From an uncultured Eubacteriales bacterium (GTDB lineage: Bacteria; Bacillota; Clostridia; Oscillospirales; Acutalibacteraceae), in contig ONCX01000018.1 in assembly GCA_900316455.1 (NCBI GenBank), positions 1-64,000 on the forward strand: a stretch of 64,000 nt of DNA. The letters are read 5' to 3'. The translations under genes were made by a program, and so were the position numbers. Each line of letters begins with the position of its first letter. Within the stretch, counting starts at the first letter, position 1. Below, piece after piece: positions 15,857-25,700 of the stretch. The notes under the pieces were generated by a model. That model saw only the letters and a list, made by a program, of their open reading frames with translations, ran no database searches and was not told the origin of the DNA.

Positions 15857-17416
15857 ATGCAGAAATTCAAGAGAATATTTCTTATAGTTCTCGATAGCCT
15901 TGGCGCGGGCGAGCTGCCGGACGCCGAAAAATTCGGGGACAAAGGAGCGCATACGCTGCGTTCGGTTTCCATGTCGGATAAGCTGTTTATCCCGAATCTC
16001 CGCCGTCTGGGAATAGGCAATATTGACGGGCTTGGCTTTCTGGGTACAAATGAATCGCCCGAAGGCGCGGTATGCAAGCTTTCAGAACGTTCCAACGGCA
16101 AGGATTCCACAATCGGTCACTGGGAAATGTCGGGAATTATATCGCCAAATCCGCTGCCGACATTTCCGTATGGCTTTCCGGCTGAGATACTCGATCAATT
16201 CAGCGAAATCACCGGACGCGGCGTTCTTTGCAATAAACCGTATTCAGGCACTAAGGTAATAGCCGACTATGGAGAAGAGCACATGCGGACAGGCAGTCTT
16301 ATAGTCTACACGTCCGCAGACAGTGTTTTCCAGATAGCAGCCCATGAAGACGTTGTGCCTTTGGAGGAGCTTTACACATACTGCCGTCAGGCACGGGGAA
16401 TTCTCACCGGAAAATACGGCGTCGGAAGAGTAATAGCGCGTCCGTTTACAGGCGAACCTGGCAGCTTCACGAGAACGTCCCACCGGCATGATTTTTCGAT
16501 AGAGCCTCCCGCATTGACTATGCTTGACGCGCTCAAAAACGCCGGACGTGACGTTATTTCAGTCGGCAAGATTCAGGATCTTTTTGCGGGACGCGGACTT
16601 ACCGAAACCCACTCGACCTCAGGCAATGCTGATGGAATGTCTGTCACGGCTAAAATTGCCGGAGAGGATTTTGATGGACTGTGCTATGTCAATCTGGTAG
16701 ATTTTGACATGCTTTACGGTCACCGTCAGGACGCGGACGGCTACGCAAAAGCCCTCTCGGATTTTGACAGATGGCTTGGAGATTTTCTGCGTGTACTGCG
16801 TGAAGACGATATGCTGATTATAACTGCCGATCACGGCTGTGACCCGTCAGACGACAGCACGGATCACACACGGGAATACATTCCGCTTATAGCTTTCGGC
16901 AGGAAGATAATTCCCAATAATACAGGAATTCGTTCCACATTCGCGGATATTGCGGCAACGGTTTGCGAGGCTCTGGGCGTGGATTATTATTGTGAGGGAA
17001 GAAGCATGCTCGGAGAGATGACGGATATACGCGTTCATCTCAGAGAAAGAGCGGTTCGGGCGATGTCTGATTCCTACAGTCCGTATTCGGGATTCAGGGT
17101 AGGAGCCGCGCTGTTATGCGGCAGCGGGAGAATTTACACAGGCTGCAATATTGAAAATTCAGCCTATTCGCCGTCGCTCTGTGCCGAGCGAACGGCATTT
17201 GCCAAGGCTGTAAGCGCAGGGGAAAGGGATTTTACAGCTATAGCTATAGCGGGCGGAGCGAATAGTGTGATTGAAGAAATATGCCCGCCCTGCGGCGTAT
17301 GCAGACAGGTAATGGGTGAATTTTGCAGACCGGAGTTTGAGATAATTCTTGCCAAGCAGGACGGTTTTGAGTTGCATACATTGTCAGAGCTGCTCCCGCT
17401 CGGATTTTCACTTTAG
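15857..17416 (+). CDS. Phosphopentomutase-cytidine deaminase fusion
   Basis: One open frame of 519 residues from ATG 15857 (AAGAGGAGA upstream). Residues 1 to about 385 are a complete DeoB phosphopentomutase: RIFLIVLDSLGAGELPDA at the N-terminus, DSTIGHWEM, and ITADHGCDPS with its metal-binding Asp and His. It converts (deoxy)ribose 1-phosphate to the 5-phosphate. Residues about 388-519 are a full-length cytidine deaminase. It has YSPYSGFRVGAALL, then zinc ligands C442, C479 and C482 and catalytic E444 (CAERTAF, PPCGVC). No stop or start separates the halves. The fusion puts pyrimidine nucleoside deamination beside the deo pathway. Both active sites look intact. Confidence 0.92.
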   Translation: MQKFKRIFLIVLDSLGAGELPDAEKFGDKGAHTLRSVSMSDKLFIPNLRRLGIGNIDGLGFLGTNESPEGAVCKLSERSNGKDSTIGHWEMSGIISPNPLPTFPYGFPAEILDQFSEITGRGVLCNKPYSGTKVIADYGEEHMRTGSLIVYTSADSVFQIAAHEDVVPLEELYTYCRQARGILTGKYGVGRVIARPFTGEPGSFTRTSHRHDFSIEPPALTMLDALKNAGRDVISVGKIQDLFAGRGLTETHSTSGNADGMSVTAKIAGEDFDGLCYVNLVDFDMLYGHRQDADGYAKALSDFDRWLGDFLRVLREDDMLIITADHGCDPSDDSTDHTREYIPLIAFGRKIIPNNTGIRSTFADIAATVCEALGVDYYCEGRSMLGEMTDIRVHLRERAVRAMSDSYSPYSGFRVGAALLCGSGRIYTGCNIENSAYSPSLCAERTAFAKAVSAGERDFTAIAIAGGANSVIEEICPPCGVCRQVMGEFCRPEFEIILAKQDGFELHTLSELLPLGFSL

Positions 17417-17532
17417 TTTATTACATTATTATTACATAAGTTTTTTTATATATGTGTGTAATACTATGATTTGAAATAGTCATTTCATCTTCGCAGGCAA
17501 AAAGCGGAGAGAGCGATCGGAGTTTTTTTGAT

Positions 17533-18309
17533 ATGAATTCATTTGTAAAAAAAATGTCGGCTGTTTCTCTTTTGATGCTGACATTATTATTGGTTATATC
17601 CGGATGCGGGAAAAATGATGTAGAGCCGGCGGAAATACAATCAGAGAATGAGATTTCTTTAAGCAGTATTTCGGGAACATGGCGCGAGAACAGTGAAGCG
17701 GGCGTGAAGGTTCTGATGATTGACAGCGACGGGGGATATCTTCTTCTTTATGAGGTTGGAGCCACTGAAAGAGGCAGCGTAAAAATTGAAACAGAGAATA
17801 ATCAAAACCAGAACAAATCCGAGCCGCGGTTTGTATTTTACAGTGAAACCGGAGACTTATGGGCTGAATCAACCGGAAACGCCGACTATTCTTCTGAGCT
17901 TTTGCTTGAGAGCGGCGGCAAAGATATGCGCTTTGAGCGAATCGACGAGAATCAGAAAACCTCTGCCGACGACTATCTCGGAATGTGGCAATGCGGAAGA
18001 TGCTCGATTACAATAAGCGAAAAAGGCGACGCGTATCAGGTTAATATTGTATGGGGAAGCAGCGCGGTAGAACAGGCGGAATGGGAATATATATGCCGTT
18101 ATGACAATGAAACCGAAACACTTATATGTGACGGCGGTGCAACAAGTGCGGACGTTGTTTACAATGAAAAAGGCAAGAAAAAAATTGATTACTACTATAA
18201 GGACGGTAGCGGCTCATTCTGGGCGAGAGGAGATGTTCTTCTCTGGAACGACAATAAAGAAGGCAGGGGAAATGATCTGATATTTGTGCATATTCCGGTT
18301 GAAAAATAA
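17533..18309 (+). CDS. Putative lipoprotein of unknown function
   Basis: 258 residues with a lipoprotein signal peptide (VISGC, Cys25). The rest looks like two copies of a small beta-rich domain, each opening with a W residue after a GTWREN or GMWQCGR segment (about 48-140 and 150-258). I recognise no named family. It begins 116 bases after deoB-cdd, with no clear promoter or terminator between, so co-transcription is possible. It ends at a strong bidirectional terminator. Confidence 0.7.
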   Translation: MNSFVKKMSAVSLLMLTLLLVISGCGKNDVEPAEIQSENEISLSSISGTWRENSEAGVKVLMIDSDGGYLLLYEVGATERGSVKIETENNQNQNKSEPRFVFYSETGDLWAESTGNADYSSELLLESGGKDMRFERIDENQKTSADDYLGMWQCGRCSITISEKGDAYQVNIVWGSSAVEQAEWEYICRYDNETETLICDGGATSADVVYNEKGKKKIDYYYKDGSGSFWARGDVLLWNDNKEGRGNDLIFVHIPVEK

Positions 18310-18349
18310 TAAAGCGTTGAAATCATCAATAACGGATTTAAAAAAAGGA

Positions 18350-18393
18350 GCCTCCCGCCACGGCAGAAATTGTCTGTGGCGGGAGGCCCTTTT
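18350..18393. terminator. Bidirectional terminator between lipoprotein and amt
   Basis: GCCTCCCGCCAC and GTGGCGGGAGGC form a perfect 12-bp stem. T-rich tracts lie on both sides (TTTTTG on plus; CTTTTTTT on minus). It separates the convergent transcripts. Confidence 0.9.
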
Positions 18394-18426
18394 TGATATA
18401 TAATGGCTTAAAAGAATCTGTCAGAT

Positions 18427-20187
18427 TTACTCAACGTCCTGCATAGCGTCGTAGCCTGTTTCGCCTGTGCGAACCTTGACAACGTCCTCCACGTCATAGA
18501 CGAATATCTTGCCGTCTCCGATGTGACCTGTGTAGAGAACCTTCTTTGCCGTTTCTATGACGGAAGCTACCGGAACGGCGCACACAACTATGTCAACCTG
18601 AACCTTAGGCAGCAGACTTGCCTCGATCTGAACGCCGCGGTAATATTCCGGTTTGCCCTTCTGAGCGCCGCAGCCGAGTACATGGGAAACTGTCATACCT
18701 GTGATTCCTATACCCATCATAGCGTTCTTCAAGGGTTCCAGACGTGCTTCCTTGCAGACGATTTCGACTTTGGTGATCTTTGGCTTGCCTTCCTCCACAA
18801 AGGAAGGTTCTTTTCTGACGGTTACCGCCTCGGCTGCCGGAACGTCGCCGTCCACGACAATCGGAGCTTCGCCCTCTTCAACATATTCCGGAGTCATGGC
18901 AAATCCAGCGTATGCGGAAGGCATTCCGTGTTCGGTAGCGTCAAGACCGAGAACCTCTTCATCACGGCTGACGCGCAGACCGAGAATCTTTTTGATAAGA
19001 AGAAATGTCACTGTGATAGTTACGACAGTCCACGCCGCAACGGATACAAAACCCACAAGCTGCAAGCCCATAAGCTTAAAGCCGCCGCCGTAGAAAAGTC
19101 CAACAAGCTTGTTGCCGTTTGCGTCGGCGATGGAATAACCGGGAGCCGTGTCTGTTGCGAAGAGTCCGACTGCCAGAGTACCCCATATGCCGTTCATCAT
19201 GTGTACAGCTACAGCGCCTACAGGGTCGTCTATGTGCAGCTTGTAGTCGAGCAGCCAAACGCCGAAAACAACAAGCACTCCGGAAACAGCGCCGATTGCG
19301 ATTGCACCGAGAGCGTCGGTAACGTCGCAGGGAGCGGTGATTGCGACAAGACCCGCGAGGGAAGCGTTAAGACACATGCTTACGTCGGGCTTGCCGTATT
19401 TTACCCAAGTGAATATCATGCAGACGACAGTTGCTACAGCCGGAGCGACTGTCGTTGTAAGGAATACAGAACCGAGCTGTTCAACAGACGTAGCGGCAGC
19501 GCCGTTGAAGCCGTACCAGCCAAGCCAGAGAATGAAAACTCCAAGAGCGCCGAGCGCGATATTGTGACCAGGAAAAGCGTTTACCTTAGTTACCTTGCCA
19601 TCGGCATTCTTATTGAATTTGCCTATGCGCGCTCCGAGGATCTTTGCGCCTATCAGCGCGGATATACCGCCAACCATGTGAATTGCACACGAGCCGGCGA
19701 AGTCGTGGAAGCCAATCTGACTGAGCCAGCCGCCGCCCCAGATCCAGTGCGCTTCGATCGGGTAGATAAGCGCGGAGATAACTCCGGAATACACACAGTA
19801 GGAAAGGAACTTTGTGCGCTCTGCCATTGCGCCCGAAACTATAGTTGCCGTGGTGGCGCAGAAAACAAGATTAAATACGAAGTTTGAAAAATCGAAATTT
19901 CCGTAGGAAGTAAATATGTCAAATCCAGGCTTGCCTATAAGTCCGAGAAGATCCTCGCCCATAAGCAGACCAAATCCGATAAGAATAAATACGACCGTGC
20001 CGATGCAGAAATCCATCAGATTTTTCATAATGATATTTCCGGTGTTTTTTGCGCGGGTGAATCCCGCTTCCACCATGGCGAATCCCGCCTGCATCCAGAA
20101 TACCAGCGCGGCTCCGATAAGGAACCATACTGCAAACAGTTGTTCGGAAGTCGCTTGTGCGACATACTCCTTTACAGCGTCACTCAT
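18427..20187 (-). CDS. Ammonium transporter-PII fusion (Amt-GlnK type)
   Basis: 586 residues. ATG 20185-20187 is chosen because TGAGGAG precedes it; an upstream TTG overlaps that site. Residues 1 to about 415 are an Amt channel with the family blocks AGFAMVEAGFTRAKN and DFAGSCAIHMVGG (first pore His), plus VHMMNGIWG with the second His. After a linker of about 50 residues, 468-586 form a PII domain: KVEIVCKEARLEPLKNA, the T-loop region GAQKGKPEYYRG, and the TGHIGDGKIFV Walker-like block. The Tyr modified by uridylylation in GlnB is replaced by Ile in RGVQI, so sensing is probably by ATP/ADP and 2-oxoglutarate binding alone. It lies downstream of glnN, from which it is separated by a hairpin. 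Confidence 0.95.
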   Translation of the reverse strand: MSDAVKEYVAQATSEQLFAVWFLIGAALVFWMQAGFAMVEAGFTRAKNTGNIIMKNLMDFCIGTVVFILIGFGLLMGEDLLGLIGKPGFDIFTSYGNFDFSNFVFNLVFCATTATIVSGAMAERTKFLSYCVYSGVISALIYPIEAHWIWGGGWLSQIGFHDFAGSCAIHMVGGISALIGAKILGARIGKFNKNADGKVTKVNAFPGHNIALGALGVFILWLGWYGFNGAAATSVEQLGSVFLTTTVAPAVATVVCMIFTWVKYGKPDVSMCLNASLAGLVAITAPCDVTDALGAIAIGAVSGVLVVFGVWLLDYKLHIDDPVGAVAVHMMNGIWGTLAVGLFATDTAPGYSIADANGNKLVGLFYGGGFKLMGLQLVGFVSVAAWTVVTITVTFLLIKKILGLRVSRDEEVLGLDATEHGMPSAYAGFAMTPEYVEEGEAPIVVDGDVPAAEAVTVRKEPSFVEEGKPKITKVEIVCKEARLEPLKNAMMGIGITGMTVSHVLGCGAQKGKPEYYRGVQIEASLLPKVQVDIVVCAVPVASVIETAKKVLYTGHIGDGKIFVYDVEDVVKVRTGETGYDAMQDVE

Positions 20188-20227
20188 AAATGACCAACTC
20201 CTCAAAAATATTTTTATATAAAGAAAG

Positions 20228-20266
20228 CAGATACCCGTGACTATTACAAATCACGAGGTATCTGCC
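20228..20266 (-). terminator. Terminator or attenuator between glnN and amt
   Basis: On the minus strand GCAGATACC and GGTATCTGC make a 9-bp stem that continues inward through a one-base bulge into CGTGA/TCACG. TTTCTTTATATAAAAA follows. It begins 29 bases after the glnN stop and ends 41 bases before the amt start. It could reduce read-through into amt or be a regulated attenuator. The sequence just before it on the minus strand (CTGTCAAAGGCGGCAG) resembles the glnN and gltB leader motif. Confidence 0.7.
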
Positions 20267-20294
20267 GCCTTTGACAGAAATTATTATTTTTACA

Positions 20295-22385
20295 TCACAC
20301 ACCGAAGAGTATTTCGCCGTATGAAGGATAAGGCCAGAACTGCGCGGAGGTCTTGCGCTCCATAGCGTCGCCAAGCTCGCGAAGCTCACCCATAACGGCA
20401 AAGACCACTTCTCTGTAGTATGTAGCCTGAGCCAGATTGTCGCCGTCGTACTTCTTAGCGTCATCGACAGCGTTTTCAAGGTCTGCTGTCTTTTTGACGA
20501 ATTTTTCAAGCAGCTCTGAAAGCTCTTCCGCAAGCGATACTTCGGTATATACCGAAATGGATTCGCTCAAAGCCTTCTTTGAAAGCGCCGTTTCGGTCAG
20601 CTTGCCAACAAAAGCGCTGACTGCGGGAGCAATGTTTTTCTGAGCCATGTCTATCATTGTCAGTGCTTCTATGTGCAGCTGCTTAACGTAGTGCTCAAGC
20701 TCTATCTCATAGCGTGCGTGAATCTCCGCTTCGGATACGATGCCGTTGTTCACAAAGAGATCGACGTTCTTTTTGTCGATGTAATGAGCCATTGCCTCCG
20801 GAAGCGAACGGAAATTGCAAAGACCGCGGCGTGCTGCTTCCTCAACCCATTCGGCGGAGTAATTGTCGCCGTTGAAGATTATTCTCTTGTGCTCGGTGAA
20901 TACTTTCTTTACAAGCTCCTTAACAGCCTCGTCCAGATCGTCCGAATTCTTGAGGACGTCATAGAACTGATTCAGTTCCTCGGCTACCATAGTATTAAGC
21001 ATATAGTTCGGGCAGCCGATATTGAGCGAAGAACCAAGGGCGCGGAATTCAAATTTGTTGCCTGTGAATGCAAACGGGGAAGTTCTGTTGCGGTCGGAGG
21101 TGTCCTTTTTGAAGTCGGGCAGCACGTCAACGCCGGTGAGCATGTCTGATTTTCCGACGCTCTTGTACTCTCTGCCGTCGATGATAGCGTCAACCAGAGC
21201 GCCGAGATCGTCGCCAAGGTACATCGAGATGATTGCGGGAGGCGCTTCATTAGCGCCGAGTCTGTGGTCGTTGCCAGCGGAAGCGACGGTAATTCTGAGA
21301 AGATCCTGATATTCGTCTACAGCCTTGACTACAGCGGCAAGGAAAAGCTGGAACTGAAGATTGTCCTCCGGATTCTTGCCTGGGTCGAGCAGGTTTTCGC
21401 CGGTATTTGTGCCGATTGACCAGTTGTTGTGCTTGCCGGAGCCGTTTACGCCAGCGAAAGGCTTTTCGTGAAGCAGGCATACAAGCCCGTGCTTTTCAGC
21501 TGTTTTTTTCATGACTTCCATTGTAAGCTCGTTGTGGTCAGTGGCGATATTGGAGGTGGAGAATATCGGCGCAAGCTCGTGCTGTGAAGGTGCAACCTCG
21601 TTGTGCTTGGTTTTTGCGAGTACACCAAGTTTCCAGAGTTCCTCGTCAAGGTCATTCATGAATGCCGCGACTCTTGTTTTGATAGCTCCGAAATAGTGAT
21701 CCTCAAGCTCCTGACCTTTAGGAGCCGGCGCGCCGAAGAGCGTCCGTCCGGTGTAAATCAGATCGGGTCTTGCGTCGTACATCTTCTTGTCGATAAGGAA
21801 ATATTCCTGTTCGGGACCGACTGTTGTTGTTACGCGGGTGACGTCATCCTTGCCGAAGAGGTGTAGAACCTTGACCGCCACGTTGCTCAGACGTTCCATT
21901 GAGCGAAGAAGAGGGGTTTTCTTGTCAAGAACTTCTCCTGTGTAGGAGCAGAACGCGGTCGGAATATAGAGCGTCTTGTCGCGGACAAACGCGGGAGAAG
22001 TGGGATCCCATGTAGTATAGCCTCTTGCCTCGAATGTGGCGCGGATTCCGCCGGACGGAAAGCTTGAAGCGTCAGGCTCGCCCTTGATAAGTTCCTTGCC
22101 GGAGAATTCCATGATGACCTGATCTCCGTCGGGACTGATGAAGCTGTCATGCTTTTCAGCGGTGACTCCCGTCATAGGCTGAAACCAGTGAGTGTAATGT
22201 GTGCAGCCCATCTCAACAGCCCAATCCTTCATGGCATTGGCAACTGCGGTTGCGACGCTTATGTCAAGCGGTTCACCGTTCTGAATGGTCTTTTTGAGAG
22301 CCTTGTATGTGGCGTGAGGAAGTCTTGCCTTCATTTTCTGATCGTTGAATACCATGCTTCCGAAATACTCGGGTACGTTTGTCAT
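20295..22385 (-). CDS. glnN: Glutamine synthetase type III
   Basis: 696 residues, the size of GSIII (about 700, against about 450 for GSI). ATG 22383-22385 follows GAGGAGAGAT; the longer open frame upstream runs through the leader RNA and promoter. GSIII blocks visible include FKARLP-like [26 protein letters not shown] (metal-binding Glu), and [14 protein letters not shown]. Also present are [20 protein letters not shown] and [21 protein letters not shown]. It makes glutamine from glutamate, ammonia and ATP. It is expressed from the strong promoter at 22495-22523 through a structured leader, with amt downstream. It divides the locus with gltBD, completing a GS-GOGAT cycle. Confidence 0.97.
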   Translation of the reverse strand: MTNVPEYFGSMVFNDQKMKARLPHATYKALKKTIQNGEPLDISVATAVANAMKDWAVEMGCTHYTHWFQPMTGVTAEKHDSFISPDGDQVIMEFSGKELIKGEPDASSFPSGGIRATFEARGYTTWDPTSPAFVRDKTLYIPTAFCSYTGEVLDKKTPLLRSMERLSNVAVKVLHLFGKDDVTRVTTTVGPEQEYFLIDKKMYDARPDLIYTGRTLFGAPAPKGQELEDHYFGAIKTRVAAFMNDLDEELWKLGVLAKTKHNEVAPSQHELAPIFSTSNIATDHNELTMEVMKKTAEKHGLVCLLHEKPFAGVNGSGKHNNWSIGTNTGENLLDPGKNPEDNLQFQLFLAAVVKAVDEYQDLLRITVASAGNDHRLGANEAPPAIISMYLGDDLGALVDAIIDGREYKSVGKSDMLTGVDVLPDFKKDTSDRNRTSPFAFTGNKFEFRALGSSLNIGCPNYMLNTMVAEELNQFYDVLKNSDDLDEAVKELVKKVFTEHKRIIFNGDNYSAEWVEEAARRGLCNFRSLPEAMAHYIDKKNVDLFVNNGIVSEAEIHARYEIELEHYVKQLHIEALTMIDMAQKNIAPAVSAFVGKLTETALSKKALSESISVYTEVSLAEELSELLEKFVKKTADLENAVDDAKKYDGDNLAQATYYREVVFAVMGELRELGDAMERKTSAQFWPYPSYGEILFGV

Positions 22386-22427
22386 ATTTATCTCTCCTCG
22401 AATAAGATTGTGTAAGCAAACAGATAA

Positions 22428-22475
22428 GGCGCCGCAAGCAGGGGGTTGATAACAACCCTCATCGCTTACGACGCC
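22428..22475 (-). promoter_or_regulatory. Structured 5' leader of glnN
   Basis: The minus-strand transcript can pair GGCGTCGTAAGC with GCTTGCGGCGCC. This 12-bp stem is continuous only in RNA of this strand, because two pairs are U-G wobbles. An inner GGGTTG-TTAT-CAACCC hairpin sits in the loop. No U-tract follows, so it is not an intrinsic terminator. It lies about 13 to 60 bases after the predicted transcription start and 43 bases before the glnN ATG. It is a candidate cis-acting RNA controlling glutamine synthetase. I find no match to the cyanobacterial glutamine riboswitch consensus as I remember it. Confidence 0.6.
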
Positions 22476-22482
22476 TTTGCCG
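22466..22482 (-). promoter_or_regulatory. Leader motif shared with gltB (glnN copy)
   Basis: Minus-strand CGGCAAAGGCGTCGTAA, close to the predicted 5' end of the transcript. It matches the gltB copy at 22693-22709 at 14 of 17 positions. Confidence 0.45.
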
Positions 22483-22494
22483 TTCGATGGTGCA

Positions 22495-22523
22495 AGTATA
22501 CACCCTTGTAATTCATTTGTCAA
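22495..22523 (-). promoter_or_regulatory. Promoter of glnN
   Basis: Minus strand: TTGACA, 17-base spacer, TATACT; a near-perfect vegetative promoter. Confidence 0.88.
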
Positions 22524-22646
22524 GTGCTTTTTTAAAATTTCTGCAACTTTTTTTATTTTTCCTGCACTTTCATATAAATACGCATGAATAATCGGCATAA
22601 ATATGGTATAAAATGAATTATCCAAAATAAAATATGCAATTTACTC

Positions 22647-22675
22647 TTGACAATCCTGCATTATCGTATTATAAT
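22647..22675 (+). promoter_or_regulatory. Promoter of gltBD
   Basis: TTGACA, 17-base spacer, TATAAT; a perfect vegetative consensus, back to back with the glnN promoter. It overlaps the in-frame ATG at 22634, ruling that codon out as the gltB start. The 350-base gap between glnN and gltB thus holds two promoters and two leaders. Confidence 0.9.
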
Positions 22676-22692
22676 GGCACTACAATTCGCAG

Positions 22693-22709
22693 CGGTAAAC
22701 GCGGCGTAA
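22693..22709 (+). promoter_or_regulatory. Leader motif shared with glnN (gltB copy)
   Basis: CGGTAAACGCGGCGTAA lies in the untranslated leader about 27 bases before the gltB ATG and 18 bases after the -10 element. It matches the glnN leader motif at 14 of 17 positions. Confidence 0.45.
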
Positions 22710-22735
22710 TTCTTTTCCGGAAAGGAAGAAAAAAT

Positions 22736-25700
22736 ATGGAAAATATGCACAATGTTAACCCGAACAGTCTTTACAATCCATCATTTGAACATGATAACTG
22801 CGGTATCGGCGCTGTGGTTAACATCAATGGAATTAAGTCTCACAAGGTAGTTGACGACGCGCTTACAATTGTTGAAACGCTGGAGCACCGTGCCGGAAAG
22901 GACGCGGACGGCAAGACAGGAGACGGTGTTGGAATACTCATTCAGATCCCGCATGCGTTTTTTGCCAAAGCCGCAGCGGAAATCGGAATAAATCTTGCCG
23001 GAGAACGTGATTACGGAGTTGGAATGTTTTTCTTCCCGCAAAAAGAGCTTGCCCGCAATCAGGCGAGGAAGATGTTTGAAATAATCGCTGAAAAGGAAGG
23101 GCTGAAGATTCTCGGCTGGCGAAGCGTTCCATGCGATACTTCCGCTATAGGCAAGCGTGCGCTTGACTGTATGCCGTGCATTCAGCAGTGCTTCATAGCG
23201 CGTCCCGACGGGGTAAGGCGGGGAATTGATTTTGACAGGCGGCTGTATGTTGCCCGCCGTGAATTTGAACAGAGCAATGAGGACACATATGTTGTATCAC
23301 TCAGCAGCAGGACTATCGTATATAAGGGAATGTTTCTTGTCGGAGATCTTCGCAGATTTTTTGTTGATTTGCAGGACAGTGATTTTGAATCGGCGATAGC
23401 GATGGTACATTCGAGATTCTCCACCAATACCAATCCGAGCTGGCAGCGTGCCCATCCTAACCGAATGATTGTCCATAACGGCGAGATCAACACAATTAAG
23501 GGCAACGCGGACAAGATGCTCGCACGCGAGGAAACTATGTGTTCCGAACATTTAAAGGGCGATCTTGATAAGGTAATTCCTGTAGTAAATACCGAAGGCT
23601 CCGATTCCGCAATGCTCGACAATACCCTTGAATTTCTCGTTATGAGCGGAATGCCGCTGCCACTGGCTGTAATGATAACCATTCCGGAGCCTTGGGACAG
23701 GAACCACACAATGAGCCGCCGCAAGCGTGATTTCTATCAGTATTACGCCACAATGATGGAGCCTTGGGACGGTCCAGCCTCTATTCTATTCTCTGACGGC
23801 GACGTGATGGGCGCTGTTCTCGACCGCAACGGGCTGCGTCCTTCGCGCTATTATGTGACCGACGACGGATTCCTTGTGCTTTCCTCTGAAGTCGGCGCGC
23901 TGCCTGTTCCCGCAGATAAGGTTGTAAGAAAAGACCGTCTGCGTCCCGGCAAAATGCTGCTTGTTGACACTGTTAACGGTAAAATCATCGACGACGACGA
24001 GCTGAAGGAATATTATGCCTCCCGTCAGCCCTACGGCGAATGGCTGGACGGCAATCTTGTAAGGCTCAAGGATCTGAAAATTCCCAACGTAAAGGTGCAT
24101 GAGCATCACCGCGATGAACGCCACCGGCTTCAGAAAGCGTTCGGCTATACCTATGAGGAAATAATGAAGTCGATACTTCCAATGGCGCAGACCGGCAGCG
24201 AGCCTATTACAGCAATGGGCGTTGACACTCCGCTCGCCGTGCTGTCAAAGCAGCCGCGTCCGCTTTTCGATTACTTCAAGCAGCTTTTCGCACAGGTTAC
24301 AAACCCGCCGATTGACGCAATACGTGAGGAAATTGTCACTTCCACAACAGTATATATCGGTGAAGACGGCAATCTCCTGCAGGAAAAGCCGGAAAACTGC
24401 CATGTTATAAAAATTCGCAATCCGATTCTGACGTCTACCGACGTGCTTAAAATCAAGAATATGCATGTAAGCGGCTACAAGGTAGCGGTCATTCCGATTC
24501 TGTACTATAAGAACACACGCCTTTCCAAGGCTATCACGCGTCTTTTTGTGGAAGCTGACAAGGCGTACAACGAGGGCGCGAATATACTCATTCTTTCCGA
24601 CAGGGGCGTTGACGAGAATCATCTTGCGATACCGTCCTTGCTTGCTGTATCTGCGCTTCACCGTCATCTTGTCGTAACCAAGCGAAGAACGTCGCTTGCC
24701 GTTATTCTGGAAAGCGGTGAACCGCGTGAGGTGCATCATTTTGCGACGCTTTTAGGCTACGGCGCGAGCGCAATAAATCCCTATCTTGCACAGGAGACAA
24801 TTCACGAGCTTATTCACGACGATTTGCTCGACAAGGATTACTATGCCGCGGTTGACGATTATAACTACGCGATTCTTCACGGAATTGTCAAGATAGCCTC
24901 AAAAATGGGCATTTCCACAATTCAGTCCTACCACGGCTCACAGATATTTGAGGCGATCGGACTCAGTAGGGAATTCATCGACGAATATTTCACAGGCACA
25001 GTCAGCCGTGTCGGTGGAATTACCATAAAGGACGTCGAGGAAACTGTAGACAGACTGCATACCGCCGCGTTTGACCCGCTTGGTCTGGAAACCGACACGG
25101 AAATACGTTCACGCGGCGCTCACGGCTTCCGCAGCGGCAGGGAAGAGCATCTCTATAATCCCCGAACGATTCACGCGCTGCAGATGGCTGCACGAATGGG
25201 CGACTACGAGCTTTTTAAGGAATATTCCCGTATGATAACAGAGGAAATGGGAGCCATGAACCTTCGTGGGCTTATGGATTTTGTCTACTCAGAGAATCCG
25301 ATTCCGCTGGACGAGGTGGAAAGCGTTGAATCAATCGTGCGCCGTTTCAAGACCGGAGCCATGTCCTACGGCTCGATTTCGCAGGAGGCACACGAAACGC
25401 TTGCGATTGCAATGAATATGCTTCACGGCAAATCGAATTCCGGCGAGGGCGGCGAGAGCGACGAGCGTCTTGCCACAAAGGGAACTGACGAGAACCGCTG
25501 TTCGGCGATAAAGCAGGTTGCTTCCGGACGTTTTGGCGTGACCTCGAAGTATCTTACGTCCGCCGACGAAATTCAGATAAAAATGGCGCAGGGCGCAAAG
25601 CCGGGGGAGGGCGGACACCTTCCGGGGCGCAAGGTCTATCCGTGGATAGCGAAAACGCGTCATTCAACCCCTGGCGTGTCGCTTATTTCACCTCCGCCGC

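Noticed and set aside
18523..19887. A 454-codon plus-strand open frame opposite amt
   Set aside because: It lies entirely antisense to the well-conserved Amt-PII gene, has Cys/His/Arg-rich composition typical of shadow frames, and lacks a ribosome site.
22428..22482. Known glutamine riboswitch in the glnN leader
   Set aside because: The conserved core of the cyanobacterial glutamine riboswitches, as I know it, is not present.
22386..22625. N-terminal extension of glnN
   Set aside because: The extension runs through the leader hairpin and the promoter; GSIII homology begins at the ATG at 22385.
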